Shown here: positions 1 through 7,692 of the stretch, one piece after another
How the letters are laid out: each line of letters opens with the position of its first letter
Numbering within the stretch: position 1 is the stretch's first letter
Origin: a virus
Virus record (IMG/VR): IMGVR_UViG_3300044712_001570
Span: 1-64,000 of that record
Reading direction: 5' to 3' (one strand)
Length of the DNA: 64,000 nt
The notes under the pieces: generated by a model
The model's database searches: none
What the model was told of the DNA's origin: nothing
Seen by the model: only the letters and a program-made list of their open reading frames with translations
Position numbers and translations under genes: made by a program

Positions 1-583
1 ATAAACGTAATACTGTTAGCCCTGTAGGCTCTTTAGGCTTTCTATTCTTATTTATTATCTCTGCAAGCTCTTGTTGCTTTTCCTCTGTATCAAAGCCTAA
101 CTGTAATGTTGGAAGAGCAAAGCTCTCTATAGACACCTCCTGCTGTGTAGGCGCCTCAATAGCTGTAAACTTTAATATGTTATCAATCTCATTTTTAGAG
201 AACCCACTTGGCACTATATCTATATCACTTCCTATATCAGTTAGTAGTTGAGATAGTTTAACATCATCGAACACACCGCTTATCTTATTAAGACCTATAT
301 TAAGTATCTTCGCTTCATCATCTGTAATATCAAGAACAGATGCATATACATGTGTTGGGACCTTAACATTGTCTTCTTTGCATATCTCATTAATTGCTGT
401 TATTCGTTGGTGTCCACCAATAACAATCATACCTTTCTTTTGCACAACAAGGCTAAGAACACACCCATACTTACGCATAGATGCTTTAAGTGCTTCCATC
501 TCATTATCTGGCATAATGCGAGGATTATAAGATGCAAAATTTAGCTCTGATAGTTTCACCTTTTCAATAGAGGGTATTAACAT
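1..583 (-). CDS. ParB/Srx-type nuclease-fold protein, partial at left edge
   Basis: The reading frame starts at an ATG at 583 and stays open to the window edge, giving 194 residues of an incomplete protein. Around residue 58 it carries the GGHQRITA motif, typical of the ParB N-terminal fold (the GHRR-like box that binds or hydrolyses nucleotide). Before it lies an NPRIMPDNEMEALKASM segment, the usual 'which residues to ask about' helix of phage ParB-like proteins. A TDDEAKILNIGLNKISG stretch follows. The start overlaps the end of the C5 methyltransferase gene by 7 bases, so the two are co-transcribed. ParB-like proteins next to DNA methyltransferases are common in phages, and a role in DNA recognition or methylation control is an inference. 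Genuine plasmid partitioning is less likely because no ParA is seen. Confidence 0.85.
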   Translation of the reverse strand, partial: MLIPSIEKVKLSELNFASYNPRIMPDNEMEALKASMRKYGCVLSLVVQKKGMIVIGGHQRITAINEICKEDNVKVPTHVYASVLDITDDEAKILNIGLNKISGVFDDVKLSQLLTDIGSDIDIVPSGFSKNEIDNILKFTAIEAPTQQEVSIESFALPTLQLGFDTEEKQQELAEIINKNRKPKEPTGLTVLRL

Positions 584-1605
584 TTGTTCAATCTCCTGTC
601 GTAGTCAACTATAGCTTGCGCTATCTTCTTTGCATATAATGGTGGTACTGCATTACCAATAACGTATTTAGCGTTATCATGCCCTATACCATCTAGTTCA
701 CAAAACTTATACCAATCTGGGAATGATTGTGCACGAGCAGATTCACGTATATTCATACGACGCGTGGTACCGTCTGGCTTTCTAATAAAAGGTGCACTAC
801 CCCCTGAGGTGATGGTAGCAGGAATAACTTTTATGTTAAATACCCGTTCAGATGACACATAGGTTGTTCTAGATCTATCTGGTGAATGTAATGAAGATGT
901 AGTTGGTTTTACACCCTTTTGCTGTTGTATTGAGTTTGGGTCATATATATCTTCCATAGTATAAGCATTAGCAAACCATGCCTTTTTATTTTTATCATTA
1001 GCATTATGTGTCTGTAGTGGGTATAAAAATCTAATGTTGTTACTTACTAAATCATTCCGAATACCAACAATAATAACTCGTTCACGCCTAGACGCTACCC
1101 CATGTTCAGCCATATTAATAAGTCTATATTGAACTTGGTATCCTAAGTTCGCAAAGGTACTCATAATAACCTTGATAGCATCACCATGATTAGCGCTTAA
1201 TAAGCCTTTTACATTCTCTGCTATAAAATATCTAGGTTGTATTTGTTTAATAACCCTGCATAGCTCTAAATATAGTTTACCAGCTATATCATCAATGATA
1301 CCAAGTCTTGAACCCTGTGTACTAAATGTCACACATGGAAACCCACCAGTAACTATATCTATACCTTTAGGAAAGGTTTTCTGTTCTCTTATATCACCAA
1401 GAACAGGTGTATGACCAAGGTTTGCCTCATATACTTTAGCAGGTATAGGGTTTATTTCATTTGCATATAATAGTTCTATACCTGCACTTCTAAACCCTAA
1501 ATCAAAGCCACCACCACCACAAAAGAATGAGGCTAAGGATAATCCGATACGTGGGGGCGATATAGGAGGCAACTCCTGTGTGAGTATATCAACATAACTA
1601 GACAT
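577..1605 (-). CDS. dcm-like: DNA (cytosine-5) methyltransferase
   Basis: A complete 342-residue C5 cytosine methyltransferase that transfers a methyl group from S-adenosylmethionine to cytosine C5. The ordered family motifs are visible. Motif I is SFFCGGGGFDLGF (about 26-38). Motif IV is GGFPCVTFST with catalytic Cys91. Motif VI is AENVKG (129-134), motif VIII is SRRERVIIVG (172-181), and motif X is YVIGNAVPP (314-322). Residues about 190-290 would be the target recognition domain; its target cannot be read from sequence. Length is normal for the family. The ATG at 1605 has only a weak Shine-Dalgarno sequence. The gene overlaps the downstream ParB-like gene. With no restriction endonuclease next to it, it is best read as an orphan phage methyltransferase, perhaps protecting against host restriction (inference). 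Confidence 0.96.
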   Translation of the reverse strand: MSSYVDILTQELPPISPPRIGLSLASFFCGGGGFDLGFRSAGIELLYANEINPIPAKVYEANLGHTPVLGDIREQKTFPKGIDIVTGGFPCVTFSTQGSRLGIIDDIAGKLYLELCRVIKQIQPRYFIAENVKGLLSANHGDAIKVIMSTFANLGYQVQYRLINMAEHGVASRRERVIIVGIRNDLVSNNIRFLYPLQTHNANDKNKKAWFANAYTMEDIYDPNSIQQQKGVKPTTSSLHSPDRSRTTYVSSERVFNIKVIPATITSGGSAPFIRKPDGTTRRMNIRESARAQSFPDWYKFCELDGIGHDNAKYVIGNAVPPLYAKKIAQAIVDYDRRLNKC

Positions 1606-1637
1606 AGTATACCTGTGGGTGTTAGGTAGTAGTTGTA

Positions 1638-2141
1638 TTAAATACTTGATGGAGCACGAGTGATATTAGGTTGCACGGTTATGATACCTATTGCAACTGT
1701 CGTCACCCTACCAGTGCTATGCTCTTCCACTCGCACGTCATAGTTGAGTTCCTCTGGACCGTCGGCAAGGTAAGCCGTATCCACGGGGTCCAGGGCCACC
1801 GTAAAAGCCCCGTCTAGGGGGGTATCGATCACAACCCCACTACCCACCGTCTTTTGAGCCAAAGCGCGGTTATCGGCCAAACTAACGGCCCTCTTGACGG
1901 TAAACCAAATGCGTGCGGAAGTTATATCTACTGGAAGTGGGATACTTGAACCAGGTGGTGGGCGAAGGAACCGAAAGCTTTGGACGAACGAATCCCCACG
2001 AAGCATCTCAAAGTTTAGCTTCTGGGGTGCACTTCCGGAGGAACTAGCGCATGGGCATTCTGTAGCCCATGGCCTAGAAGTTTCTGGCGCGTACTGTTGC
2101 CAGGTTGGCATGTTCTGGTTTTGACTACATCCGCAAGTCAT
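1638..2141 (-). CDS. Hypothetical protein, possible Ig-like structural protein
   Basis: A 167-residue protein. The first 40 residues are Cys/Ser/Pro-rich and probably disordered (MTCGCSQ, ECPCASSSGS). The rest (about 43-165) reads as one beta-rich domain starting LNFEMLRGDSF and continuing through ITSARIWFTVKR and AFTVALDPVDTAYL to YDVRVEE. This pattern resembles the beta-sandwich N-terminal modules of phage baseplate or tail accessory proteins such as the BppU-type fold, but similarity is by eye only. Its start overlaps the stop of the upstream 88-residue gene (ATGA), so translation is probably coupled. A structural role is inferred from fold pattern and from the minus-strand late-gene context. 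Confidence 0.75.
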   Translation of the reverse strand: MTCGCSQNQNMPTWQQYAPETSRPWATECPCASSSGSAPQKLNFEMLRGDSFVQSFRFLRPPPGSSIPLPVDITSARIWFTVKRAVSLADNRALAQKTVGSGVVIDTPLDGAFTVALDPVDTAYLADGPEELNYDVRVEEHSTGRVTTVAIGIITVQPNITRAPSSI

Positions 2142-2404
2142 ACCGAGAATCCTTTCGTCGAAGCGAGGGAGGCTTGCCGTAGCATATGCATCCCATACTC
2201 GGAAGCATATGCTAGCAAAAGTGGTTTGTCTATGACCTTTCCGCGAGCGGCTATACCAATACCTCGAAGGCTATACATATCACCTATGCTTAGTACTAAC
2301 GCGAAGGTGATATCATCAAGGGTCGAAGCCTTGATGCTTATACTATCATCACCTTTGGCGGTGAGGGTTATATGTATAGGGGTATGCGAGGATGGTATAT
2401 GCAT
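2138..2404 (-). CDS. Hypothetical small beta-rich protein
   Basis: An 88-residue protein without recognised family. The N-terminal half (HIPSSHTPIHITLTAKGDDS) alternates polar and hydrophobic residues as a beta strand would. No signal peptide or membrane segment is present. It overlaps the next gene by four bases and begins six bases after the lytic transglycosylase gene ends, consistent with one minus-strand operon. There is no clear ribosome binding site, so expression may depend on coupling to the preceding gene. Possibly a structural or head-tail accessory protein, by position only. Confidence 0.6.
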   Translation of the reverse strand: MHIPSSHTPIHITLTAKGDDSISIKASTLDDITFALVLSIGDMYSLRGIGIAARGKVIDKPLLLAYASEYGMHMLRQASLASTKGFSV

Positions 2405-2410
2405 TAGGGG

Positions 2411-3040
2411 TCACAAGATAGGTTGCATCCAACCGAGGACACTCTTCTGATCAAAAACCAACTGTCGAGCATCGACCTTTCTCTTTGATAAAAGAGAAAC
2501 AAGATCTCTTAAGATCTCTTTAAGAATTAAGATCTTAAAACACGGGGGTGTTTTGATTATTTTGGAAGGCCTTAGGGAAGAGCTTTCGAAGGCTCCTAAA
2601 CCGGCCATTTTGAGTCGCCATGTAACCAACTCCGGTGCACCCCCACACCTCCCTGTGGAGTACATCCCCATTCCAGCTCGTATAAGATTTTTGTGATCTC
2701 TGCATAGTACTATGGCCTCCTTCATGACCACTAACCCTATCTCCAATCCCAACTTGCGTGAGTTTTTAACTTCGCTTGATATATAACCATGTGCCTTAAG
2801 GTGGTTAACATTAACCTGCATCACACCTATAGACCTACCGCTATCACCAACAGTAGCTGGGTCCCACTTGCTCTCGTACCAAGACCATAGCAGTAACAAC
2901 TTTTCAGTCTGTTCTTCCGATAGATTAATCAAAGCACCCCCACTTGAAACAACCTCGTGCACCTCTTGTGCAACCTGTTTACCTAGGTCTATGTGGGAGG
3001 GAGGGGTGAAGGTGAGTAAAAATGCTAATAGCTGTTCCAT
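2411..3040 (-). CDS. Lytic transglycosylase (SLT-like) with in-frame hairpin insert
   Basis: A 209-residue peptidoglycan lytic enzyme. Residues about 45-145 form an SLT/goose-lysozyme-like domain. Signs are the catalytic glutamate in WYESKWDP (about 53-60), then GDSGRSIGVMQV, the family's 'G-S-x-G-x-M-Q' box, and GMGMYSTGRCG. It would cleave the glycan strand of the cell wall during lysis or DNA entry. The N-terminus (MEQLLAFLLTF) is hydrophobic but short, so export is uncertain. After the domain, from about residue 160, the protein continues into a segment beginning IIKTPPCFKIL. That segment is encoded by four tandem hairpins and recurs in the replication protein at 32169-33407. The insert therefore forms most of the C-terminal tail and is dispensable for the catalytic fold. 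Whether the phage uses this as endolysin or virion enzyme is unclear. Confidence 0.85.
   Translation of the reverse strand: MEQLLAFLLTFTPPSHIDLGKQVAQEVHEVVSSGGALINLSEEQTEKLLLLWSWYESKWDPATVGDSGRSIGVMQVNVNHLKAHGYISSEVKNSRKLGLEIGLVVMKEAIVLCRDHKNLIRAGMGMYSTGRCGGAPELVTWRLKMAGLGAFESSSLRPSKIIKTPPCFKILILKEILRDLVSLLSKRKVDARQLVFDQKSVLGWMQPIL
2464..2560 (-). repeat. Tandem-hairpin element, copy A (in frame inside lysozyme gene)
   Basis: Read on the minus strand from 2560 down. Hairpin 1 is AAAACAC-CCCC-GTGTTTT (2554-2537). Then comes a cluster of AAGATCTT palindromes (2540-2501). Hairpin 3 is TTTCTCTTT-TATC-AAAGAGAAA (2499-2478), and hairpin 4 is GTCGA-TGC-TCGAC (2476-2464). Copy B at 32621-32717 has the same order. 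Hairpin 1 is identical in both; hairpins 3 and 4 keep pairing with different loops or different stem sequence. Weaker similarity (AGCTCTTCCCTA) extends upstream of both copies. Both copies are translated in the same frame, giving IIKTPPCFKIL. The pattern resembles small palindromic elements known to insert in frame in protein genes, such as Rickettsia palindromic elements. Confidence 0.85.
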
Positions 3041-3088
3041 AACTTGAAGTCATAGCGCACAAATAATCTGATGGGTAACTAAAAGGTC

Positions 3089-3117
3089 TTGCTATTAAGG
3101 ATGTGAACTTCTATGCT
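3089..3117 (+). promoter_or_regulatory. Candidate plus-strand promoter between terL and lysozyme genes
   Basis: TTGCTA (3089-3094) and TATGCT (3112-3117) are separated by 17 bases, a fair sigma-70-type match. It points along the plus strand although both neighbouring genes lie on the minus strand. About 50 bases downstream begins a strong terminator, so the pair brackets a short transcript. Seen by eye only. Confidence 0.4.
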
Positions 3118-3123
3118 CTCTTT

Positions 3124-3200
3124 ATCTACTGTTCTCATCCAGCAGTATGGTCATCACTGAGAGTGGGTACGCAGGGAAATAGGGCCTTGCGTACCTTTTT
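3124..3200 (+). ncRNA. Candidate small RNA, antisense-oriented in late operon
   Basis: A promoter-like sequence at 3089-3117 and an intrinsic terminator at 3166-3202 frame about 77 bases on the plus strand, in a gap holding no coding frame of note. An internal CTGTTCTCATCCAGCAG segment can form a short stem, and CACTGAGAGTG (3156-3165) a second one, before the terminator hairpin. No known RNA family is recognised. It could act on the terL or lysozyme transcripts or be an independent regulator; both are inference. The alternative is that the terminator merely stops read-through from unidentified plus-strand transcription. Confidence 0.35.
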
Positions 3201-3202
3201 AT
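3166..3202 (+). terminator. Rho-independent terminator, plus strand
   Basis: GGTACGCA (3166-3173) pairs perfectly with TGCGTACC (3188-3195) across a 14-base loop, followed by TTTTTATTT. The U-tract exists only on the plus strand, so it does not serve the flanking minus-strand genes. Confidence 0.75.
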
Positions 3203-6109
3203 TTATCTTGATGATATCGACATTCCTAACTGTGCATGAGGGTTTTCGTCCTCGTTAGCTACAAGTGCACCTGCAGCTCGTGCCATCTCCCTTGCTAACC
3301 ATGCCGACATGAGCACGTCGGGTGTATGCTTAGAAGGGCTATAAAACAAGCATGCATCTATAAACTTCTGCACCACTGGTTCCACTCGCCCGTACTTATC
3401 GTTAGGTATTAGCCATATACCATGTGATAACTCGACGAACATACTCTCGACACCATGAGTTGGGTGCACCTTGTTTCTACCAGTCGTATGAGGTTTGACT
3501 GGTAACCCAGGTGCTAACTTTCGCGTAAACTGTATTATGTATTGTTGCGCAGCATTGTTTTCAACTCGAATAATAGAGTTAAACCTTCTGTGCTTTTCTA
3601 TAATCTTGTTTATGATTGTTGGTCCATCGCACTGCAATACATCAATATCAAGAATACGTCGAAGACCAGATGGTAGAACCTCAAAGGTGAAGAACGATGT
3701 ATCATCATGTTCTTCACCTGGTTCTATCGCTAAGTCCACCCCAGTGTAGATTTGACCATCACCAAGGTACCTTTCCTGCAGTAGATGGTAATGACCTAAA
3801 TCCCTAGCTTTCTGCTTACATAACTCAATCCATTCATCCTTGCATCTAGCAGTCGCATCATCACGACAGTTATTGCAAAAGAGCTGGTTGAACCTATGGG
3901 GTAAATGGTTTCTTTTTAGCTTTTCAACTAACGGTGGAGTAAACACCTCCGGCCATAGAGGAGTTGTATTATCTGGGTCTGGTTGTTCTGATACTAATCG
4001 CAATACCTGCTCGTCAGGTTTATCTGTAGCGGGTCTAATATAGTCTGCTATCTCATCATCAATACCCCATGTATCGGGTACATCGACTCCATCCAACCCT
4101 ATCTGTGGAGGCGTTGAGACCATAATGTTTCCATCGATGGACATGCGCATAGTAGGCCAACCTGCTTTTTCCAATCGGTGAAGCATGTCGTCTGTATGCC
4201 ATGCAGTATTAGTTATAATAATCTTGGCACCCCTCAAGTCCATTCGACTAAGAACTGAGGAGTCAAAGAACTCGTACACCTTATCCCTTGATTCCTTAGT
4301 ACCTGTATTCTCCATATTGAGTATATCGTCTACAAGCACCCAGGAGAGACGAGAACCTGGTAATGCCCCACCAATACCCACTGCTACCAGCGATGGGTCT
4401 CTAATACCCTCCGGTCGGTCTACAGTTATTGATGTTTGGGTCCAAGGGTCAGAAGTACGTTGGCTAGGCCTTAGGTTTGGGAATACAGCTCGAAGCTTTA
4501 CCGATGTCTCTATATAGTCTCGAACCATCGATAATGGTTTCTTGGCTTGTTCCTGCGTTGCAGAGACTATAGCCCCTCGCATGGTAGGGTCCTTACCCAT
4601 AAGGAAAAGAGCTAATGCTGCGGTCGAGAATGTATTATGGGCAATAACCCCGCTTGCAATGAAGTTATGACCATCTGGAACAGTAAGGTCGAATACTTCC
4701 CTTTCCCCTATATCTTCAATCTTCACTACTTCATCCCATGCAACTGCTTCGTCAAAGGCAATCTTTAGCAGCTCACTTTTATCTATAAACTGTTGGGTGG
4801 ATTGCCTAATGCTGACTAGACCATTGCATGGAGTAGTAAATAGTACCTCTCGAAGGGATGCATGTGCTTTCCACTTTATGCTTCTCTTTAGTGCATTGAT
4901 ATTAGGTGTAGCATCCCTTATCTGCTGCTCTATTATGTTTGCAGCTTCTACTGATATACGAGCAAGACCAGTATTTGGATTCCTTTTCTTTGCTACATAT
5001 CTTTTTAATGCCTGGGCTTTATGCCCCCATAAGGGGAAGTACTCCGAGAATGCTTGTATCGAGGTAGACCTAATCTCTAATATCCAGCTATCAAAGTATT
5101 TATCCTTACACTTTGCCTTTCGATAGGTATAGCCAGATTGAATAGAGAAACGAAGTAGCAATAGCTGAAGTTGTTGAATCAGCTCTTTACTTGCCAATGT
5201 TATGCAAGCGCCATTGGTCTTCGATATGGTGCCATCACATCCCCATAGGGTATTAATAAATACCTGTACAAGCTTATTAGGTAACCTAAACACCTGTTCC
5301 GGAATGTGCTTATGCTTGCTCAACTTTCCCCATAAACCACATTCCTTTATGAACTCACGAAGATTAGGAGCATTTACAATCGAGTAGGTTCCCTTAGCAG
5401 ATGGAACTTCTCTAAGCTCACCCTCTATCATGTTTTCAACTGCATGCCTGACCTTTTCGACAAGTATAGGGTCTGGTTTAGTAAAGCTTAGTTTACCACC
5501 AGTTAGGCTCCCATCGGCTGTTAGCACCGCTAGAATGGTTACCCAAGCTTCGCTACCTATAGGGATTTTATACTCCTTAGGTTCTGGTACATAACGTGGT
5601 GTTCCTATAGTCTCACCTATGCGAATACTTTCCGCATTGCTCCACCCTAGTGGGGTTAGGTATGGATGCTCGGGTGTTGTCTCTACCTGCAGACCACTTC
5701 GCAATGTAATGCGAAGGCATCGCTTTACACCAGTTGCAATAGCAGTTGCTCGTCGTACTTGGATACCATCCTCAGGCTTCCATCCTGCTATGCTTACGGT
5801 GCCTTTGAACGATTCAATAGGCTTCCAACAGCCAGTCTTCCCATCCAGTACCAATGAACCTTTAGCTAGGCACTTAGCGTGTCCAACGGGCCAGAAGTTA
5901 ACAGAGCGTTCATGATTGAGCATAAAGTTCAATCCAACACGCTGGTGTCTAGCAACTTTTATAGGTGTTCTATGTAACTCATGCACCATAACGAATTCCA
6001 TGAAGTCATTGATATTCGTTCTAGCTGCTTGAGTTTTTCGAAGTACCCAGTTCCTTAACCCTATGACCTTTGCAGGGTCACTTAAACAATCTGGTGGAGT
6101 CACTAGCAT
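3203..6109 (-). CDS. terL: Terminase large subunit interrupted by an intein
   Basis: A 968-residue precursor; removal of a 413-residue intein leaves a 555-residue TerL, a normal size. TerL is the packaging motor that pumps and cuts phage DNA at the portal. The joined P-loop reads PVGHAK/TFST, with the intein exactly between Lys79 and Thr493. Walker B is VLVDD (591-595). The ATPase coupling motif lies near IIITNTAWHTDD (630-641). The nuclease domain shows candidate metal ligands Asp792 in YTGVDLAIEPG, Glu850 in RVENNAAQ, and Asp931 in HTPDVLMSAW. The ATG at 6109 follows AGGTGGAA and overlaps the probable TerS gene by 7 bases. Splicing is required for function because the intein splits the ATP-binding loop. 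Confidence 0.97.
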   Translation of the reverse strand: MLVTPPDCLSDPAKVIGLRNWVLRKTQAARTNINDFMEFVMVHELHRTPIKVARHQRVGLNFMLNHERSVNFWPVGHAKCLAKGSLVLDGKTGCWKPIESFKGTVSIAGWKPEDGIQVRRATAIATGVKRCLRITLRSGLQVETTPEHPYLTPLGWSNAESIRIGETIGTPRYVPEPKEYKIPIGSEAWVTILAVLTADGSLTGGKLSFTKPDPILVEKVRHAVENMIEGELREVPSAKGTYSIVNAPNLREFIKECGLWGKLSKHKHIPEQVFRLPNKLVQVFINTLWGCDGTISKTNGACITLASKELIQQLQLLLLRFSIQSGYTYRKAKCKDKYFDSWILEIRSTSIQAFSEYFPLWGHKAQALKRYVAKKRNPNTGLARISVEAANIIEQQIRDATPNINALKRSIKWKAHASLREVLFTTPCNGLVSIRQSTQQFIDKSELLKIAFDEAVAWDEVVKIEDIGEREVFDLTVPDGHNFIASGVIAHNTFSTAALALFLMGKDPTMRGAIVSATQEQAKKPLSMVRDYIETSVKLRAVFPNLRPSQRTSDPWTQTSITVDRPEGIRDPSLVAVGIGGALPGSRLSWVLVDDILNMENTGTKESRDKVYEFFDSSVLSRMDLRGAKIIITNTAWHTDDMLHRLEKAGWPTMRMSIDGNIMVSTPPQIGLDGVDVPDTWGIDDEIADYIRPATDKPDEQVLRLVSEQPDPDNTTPLWPEVFTPPLVEKLKRNHLPHRFNQLFCNNCRDDATARCKDEWIELCKQKARDLGHYHLLQERYLGDGQIYTGVDLAIEPGEEHDDTSFFTFEVLPSGLRRILDIDVLQCDGPTIINKIIEKHRRFNSIIRVENNAAQQYIIQFTRKLAPGLPVKPHTTGRNKVHPTHGVESMFVELSHGIWLIPNDKYGRVEPVVQKFIDACLFYSPSKHTPDVLMSAWLAREMARAAGALVANEDENPHAQLGMSISSR
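4634..5872 (-). mobile_element. Intein with LAGLIDADG homing endonuclease in TerL P-loop
   Basis: The 413-residue intein runs from Cys80 (CLAKGSLVL, splicing block A) to Asn492 (GVIAHN, block G), and the first downstream extein residue is Thr493. Block B is TPEHPYLTP (145-153), whose His is expected to assist the N-terminal acyl shift. Block F is HNFIASG before VIAHN. Two dodecapeptide motifs, ILAVLTADGSL (192-202) and FINTLWGCDGT (284-294), mark a DOD/LAGLIDADG endonuclease able to spread the intein into empty terL genes. The acidic residues of both motifs are present, so it looks intact. Insertion at the Walker A loop is a favoured intein site in terminases and other ATPases. Confidence 0.95.
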
Positions 6110-6633
6110 GTTCCACCTTGTGTATTCACCAAGGTTGTAGCCTTAGCTACACTAGCAAGTGCCTCAAGCTCCTGCTGCTCTGCAAGTGCTTGTGCTATCT
6201 CCTCGTTCGACATAGCCCCTATAACTTGCATAACCGTTTGGGATATCGATACGGTATTTAGTTCGATCGATTGTCGAATAGGTTCTTGGGTACCTTCAAT
6301 CTTAGATAACAACTCCTCGAACCTAGTAAGAGCACTAAAGTTTGGCTTCACATAGCTTTCTTCACCTGGGTTACCCTTACCGCTTGCCCTTCTTAGGTGC
6401 GCATAGATACGCCTTATAGCAGCACTACGTCGTCTATCCCTCGAGGAGACATCTTCCATTGCCCATGTAGTGAATACCCTTTCCTTGAGCCTTATAACCC
6501 TCTGTATGCTTATGCTCATTCCGGTCGCAGCGCGGACTGAGTTCTGTAGTTGTCGATGCGAACTTACGCCTTGTTGTAATAGTGCTTCCACAACATCTAG
6601 CTGTTGCTGCACTTGTTGTTTAGTCCATACCAT
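6103..6633 (-). CDS. terS: Probable terminase small subunit
   Basis: A 176-residue protein immediately upstream of terL and overlapping it by 7 bases, the usual TerS place. The N-terminal third (WTKQQVQQQLDVVEALLQQG, then MSISIQRVIRLKER) looks like a helix-turn-helix able to bind the packaging site. A basic region around RDRRRSAAIRRIYAHLRR follows. A helical, acidic C-terminal part with EEIAQALAEQQELEAL could form the oligomerisation segment. TerS recognises phage DNA and hands it to TerL. Sequence families of TerS are very divergent, so the call rests mainly on position and domain order. The ATG at 6633 follows AGGATAG at good spacing. Confidence 0.7.
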   Translation of the reverse strand: MVWTKQQVQQQLDVVEALLQQGVSSHRQLQNSVRAATGMSISIQRVIRLKERVFTTWAMEDVSSRDRRRSAAIRRIYAHLRRASGKGNPGEESYVKPNFSALTRFEELLSKIEGTQEPIRQSIELNTVSISQTVMQVIGAMSNEEIAQALAEQQELEALASVAKATTLVNTQGGTC

Positions 6634-6679
6634 TTATCTATCCTGCAACTATAGGGGCACTTGGTGCAACCTTTTAGGT

Positions 6680-7096
6680 ATGCAGGATGAGGAAGACATG
6701 CAGTACACCAAGAGAGCCTTTAACAATATCCCTGGGGTATGCCTCAAGTACTGTAAGAAGGTGGAAGGTACTGCTACCATCTTTATGGTGCCTGCTTGGG
6801 TCGATAGCCTGTGGGCTATAAGCAATACCCCAGACCTGCAAAAGGAATGGAGGAATACTGTAAAGCTATCGTGGGGTGATGCAAGACAACATTATAATAA
6901 AGAAGTAAACCCCACATCCTTGTTTACTGTCTTTGCTGATAGGTTCACTTCAGGTCTTAATGGCGCACATATGAGGGAGGTCATAGCAGCAACCTATACA
7001 GTTATAGCAGTTACTGAAAAGCCTACTGCACAACTAGTACAAGATACAATAACGCAGTTCATTAACTACGTGCTCGATAGGAAGGATGACGAATGA
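6680..7096 (+). CDS. Hypothetical protein, first gene of plus-strand block
   Basis: A 138-residue protein with no recognised domain. The frame extends further upstream but would run across the oppositely oriented TerS gene. The first start clear of it is the ATG at 6680, just after the leader motif GGTGCAACCTTTTAGGT; an in-frame ATG at 6698 with an upstream GAGGAAG is an alternative. Composition is that of a small globular alpha/beta protein (KVEGTATIFMVPAWVDSLW, then NPTSLFTVFADRF). Its stop overlaps the next start (ATGA). It opens the leftmost plus-strand operon, so early expression is plausible. Confidence 0.7.
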   Translation: MQDEEDMQYTKRAFNNIPGVCLKYCKKVEGTATIFMVPAWVDSLWAISNTPDLQKEWRNTVKLSWGDARQHYNKEVNPTSLFTVFADRFTSGLNGAHMREVIAATYTVIAVTEKPTAQLVQDTITQFINYVLDRKDDE

Positions 7097-7689
7097 GCTA
7101 TATGATGACACCAGACTCTGATCTAAATACTCATAATCTCTTCCCTTGCTATCATATTATTGAGGGTAATAATAAGACTACTCCAAGACCATCGTATGCA
7201 ACCGTAAGCCGCCAACATAAGTATAATGATCTAAACGATGCAATAACATGCAGTATATGCATACGTACATACCGTAAACCTATAATAGACCTATGGAAGC
7301 TATTAAAGAGGGTGAGGTGTGTACGAAGTGTTACTTCTGATTTACTATTGCATTCAGTAAATGAACCTGCACCTATTAGCATGCTAGCTTCCACAAGTAG
7401 TCATGCGCATATAGAATCAATAAAGCTTGTTAATATAAGACAGTTTTGGTACATTATGGGCCTTATTAAGTCACCCACCTATACTTATAGAGCTATAAAG
7501 ATTAGTATGGGGTGGAACAATAGGGAGCTGGTAGAGGTTATAGAACGCGTAAAGGCTTTGAATGCTATGGTTATGTTTATGGAGTCTACAATAGACATGG
7601 ATAAAAATATAAGCTTTTCTACTATCAATATAGACTACGATGACTTTATTAAACAAGTAAAGGATATGATGCATATGGGAGAGGGCTAG
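7093..7689 (+). CDS. Hypothetical protein, paralogue of the next gene
   Basis: A 198-residue protein of unknown function. It shares its plan with the 135-residue product of 7693-8100: an FPCYH box near the N-terminus, a central run of cysteines (TCSICIRTYRKPIIDL), an R/EFW box (IRQFWYIMG) about two thirds along, and a helical tail. The matching boxes in the neighbour are FLCYH, CNVCKLAFPLEVV and IAEFWNVMA. Two Cys pairs suggest a small metal site. Tandem arrangement with four intervening bases implies duplication. Confidence 0.65.
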   Translation: MSYMMTPDSDLNTHNLFPCYHIIEGNNKTTPRPSYATVSRQHKYNDLNDAITCSICIRTYRKPIIDLWKLLKRVRCVRSVTSDLLLHSVNEPAPISMLASTSSHAHIESIKLVNIRQFWYIMGLIKSPTYTYRAIKISMGWNNRELVEVIERVKALNAMVMFMESTIDMDKNISFSTINIDYDDFIKQVKDMMHMGEG

Positions 7690-7692
7690 TAT

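Noticed and set aside
1894-2450. Two plus-strand frames opposite the small structural genes
   Set aside because: They lack ribosome sites and family resemblance, while the minus-strand genes overlap in operon fashion.
4797-5126. A 109-residue plus-strand frame inside the terL intein
   Set aside because: Antisense to coherent intein motifs (HINT and LAGLIDADG), no promoter or ribosome site.
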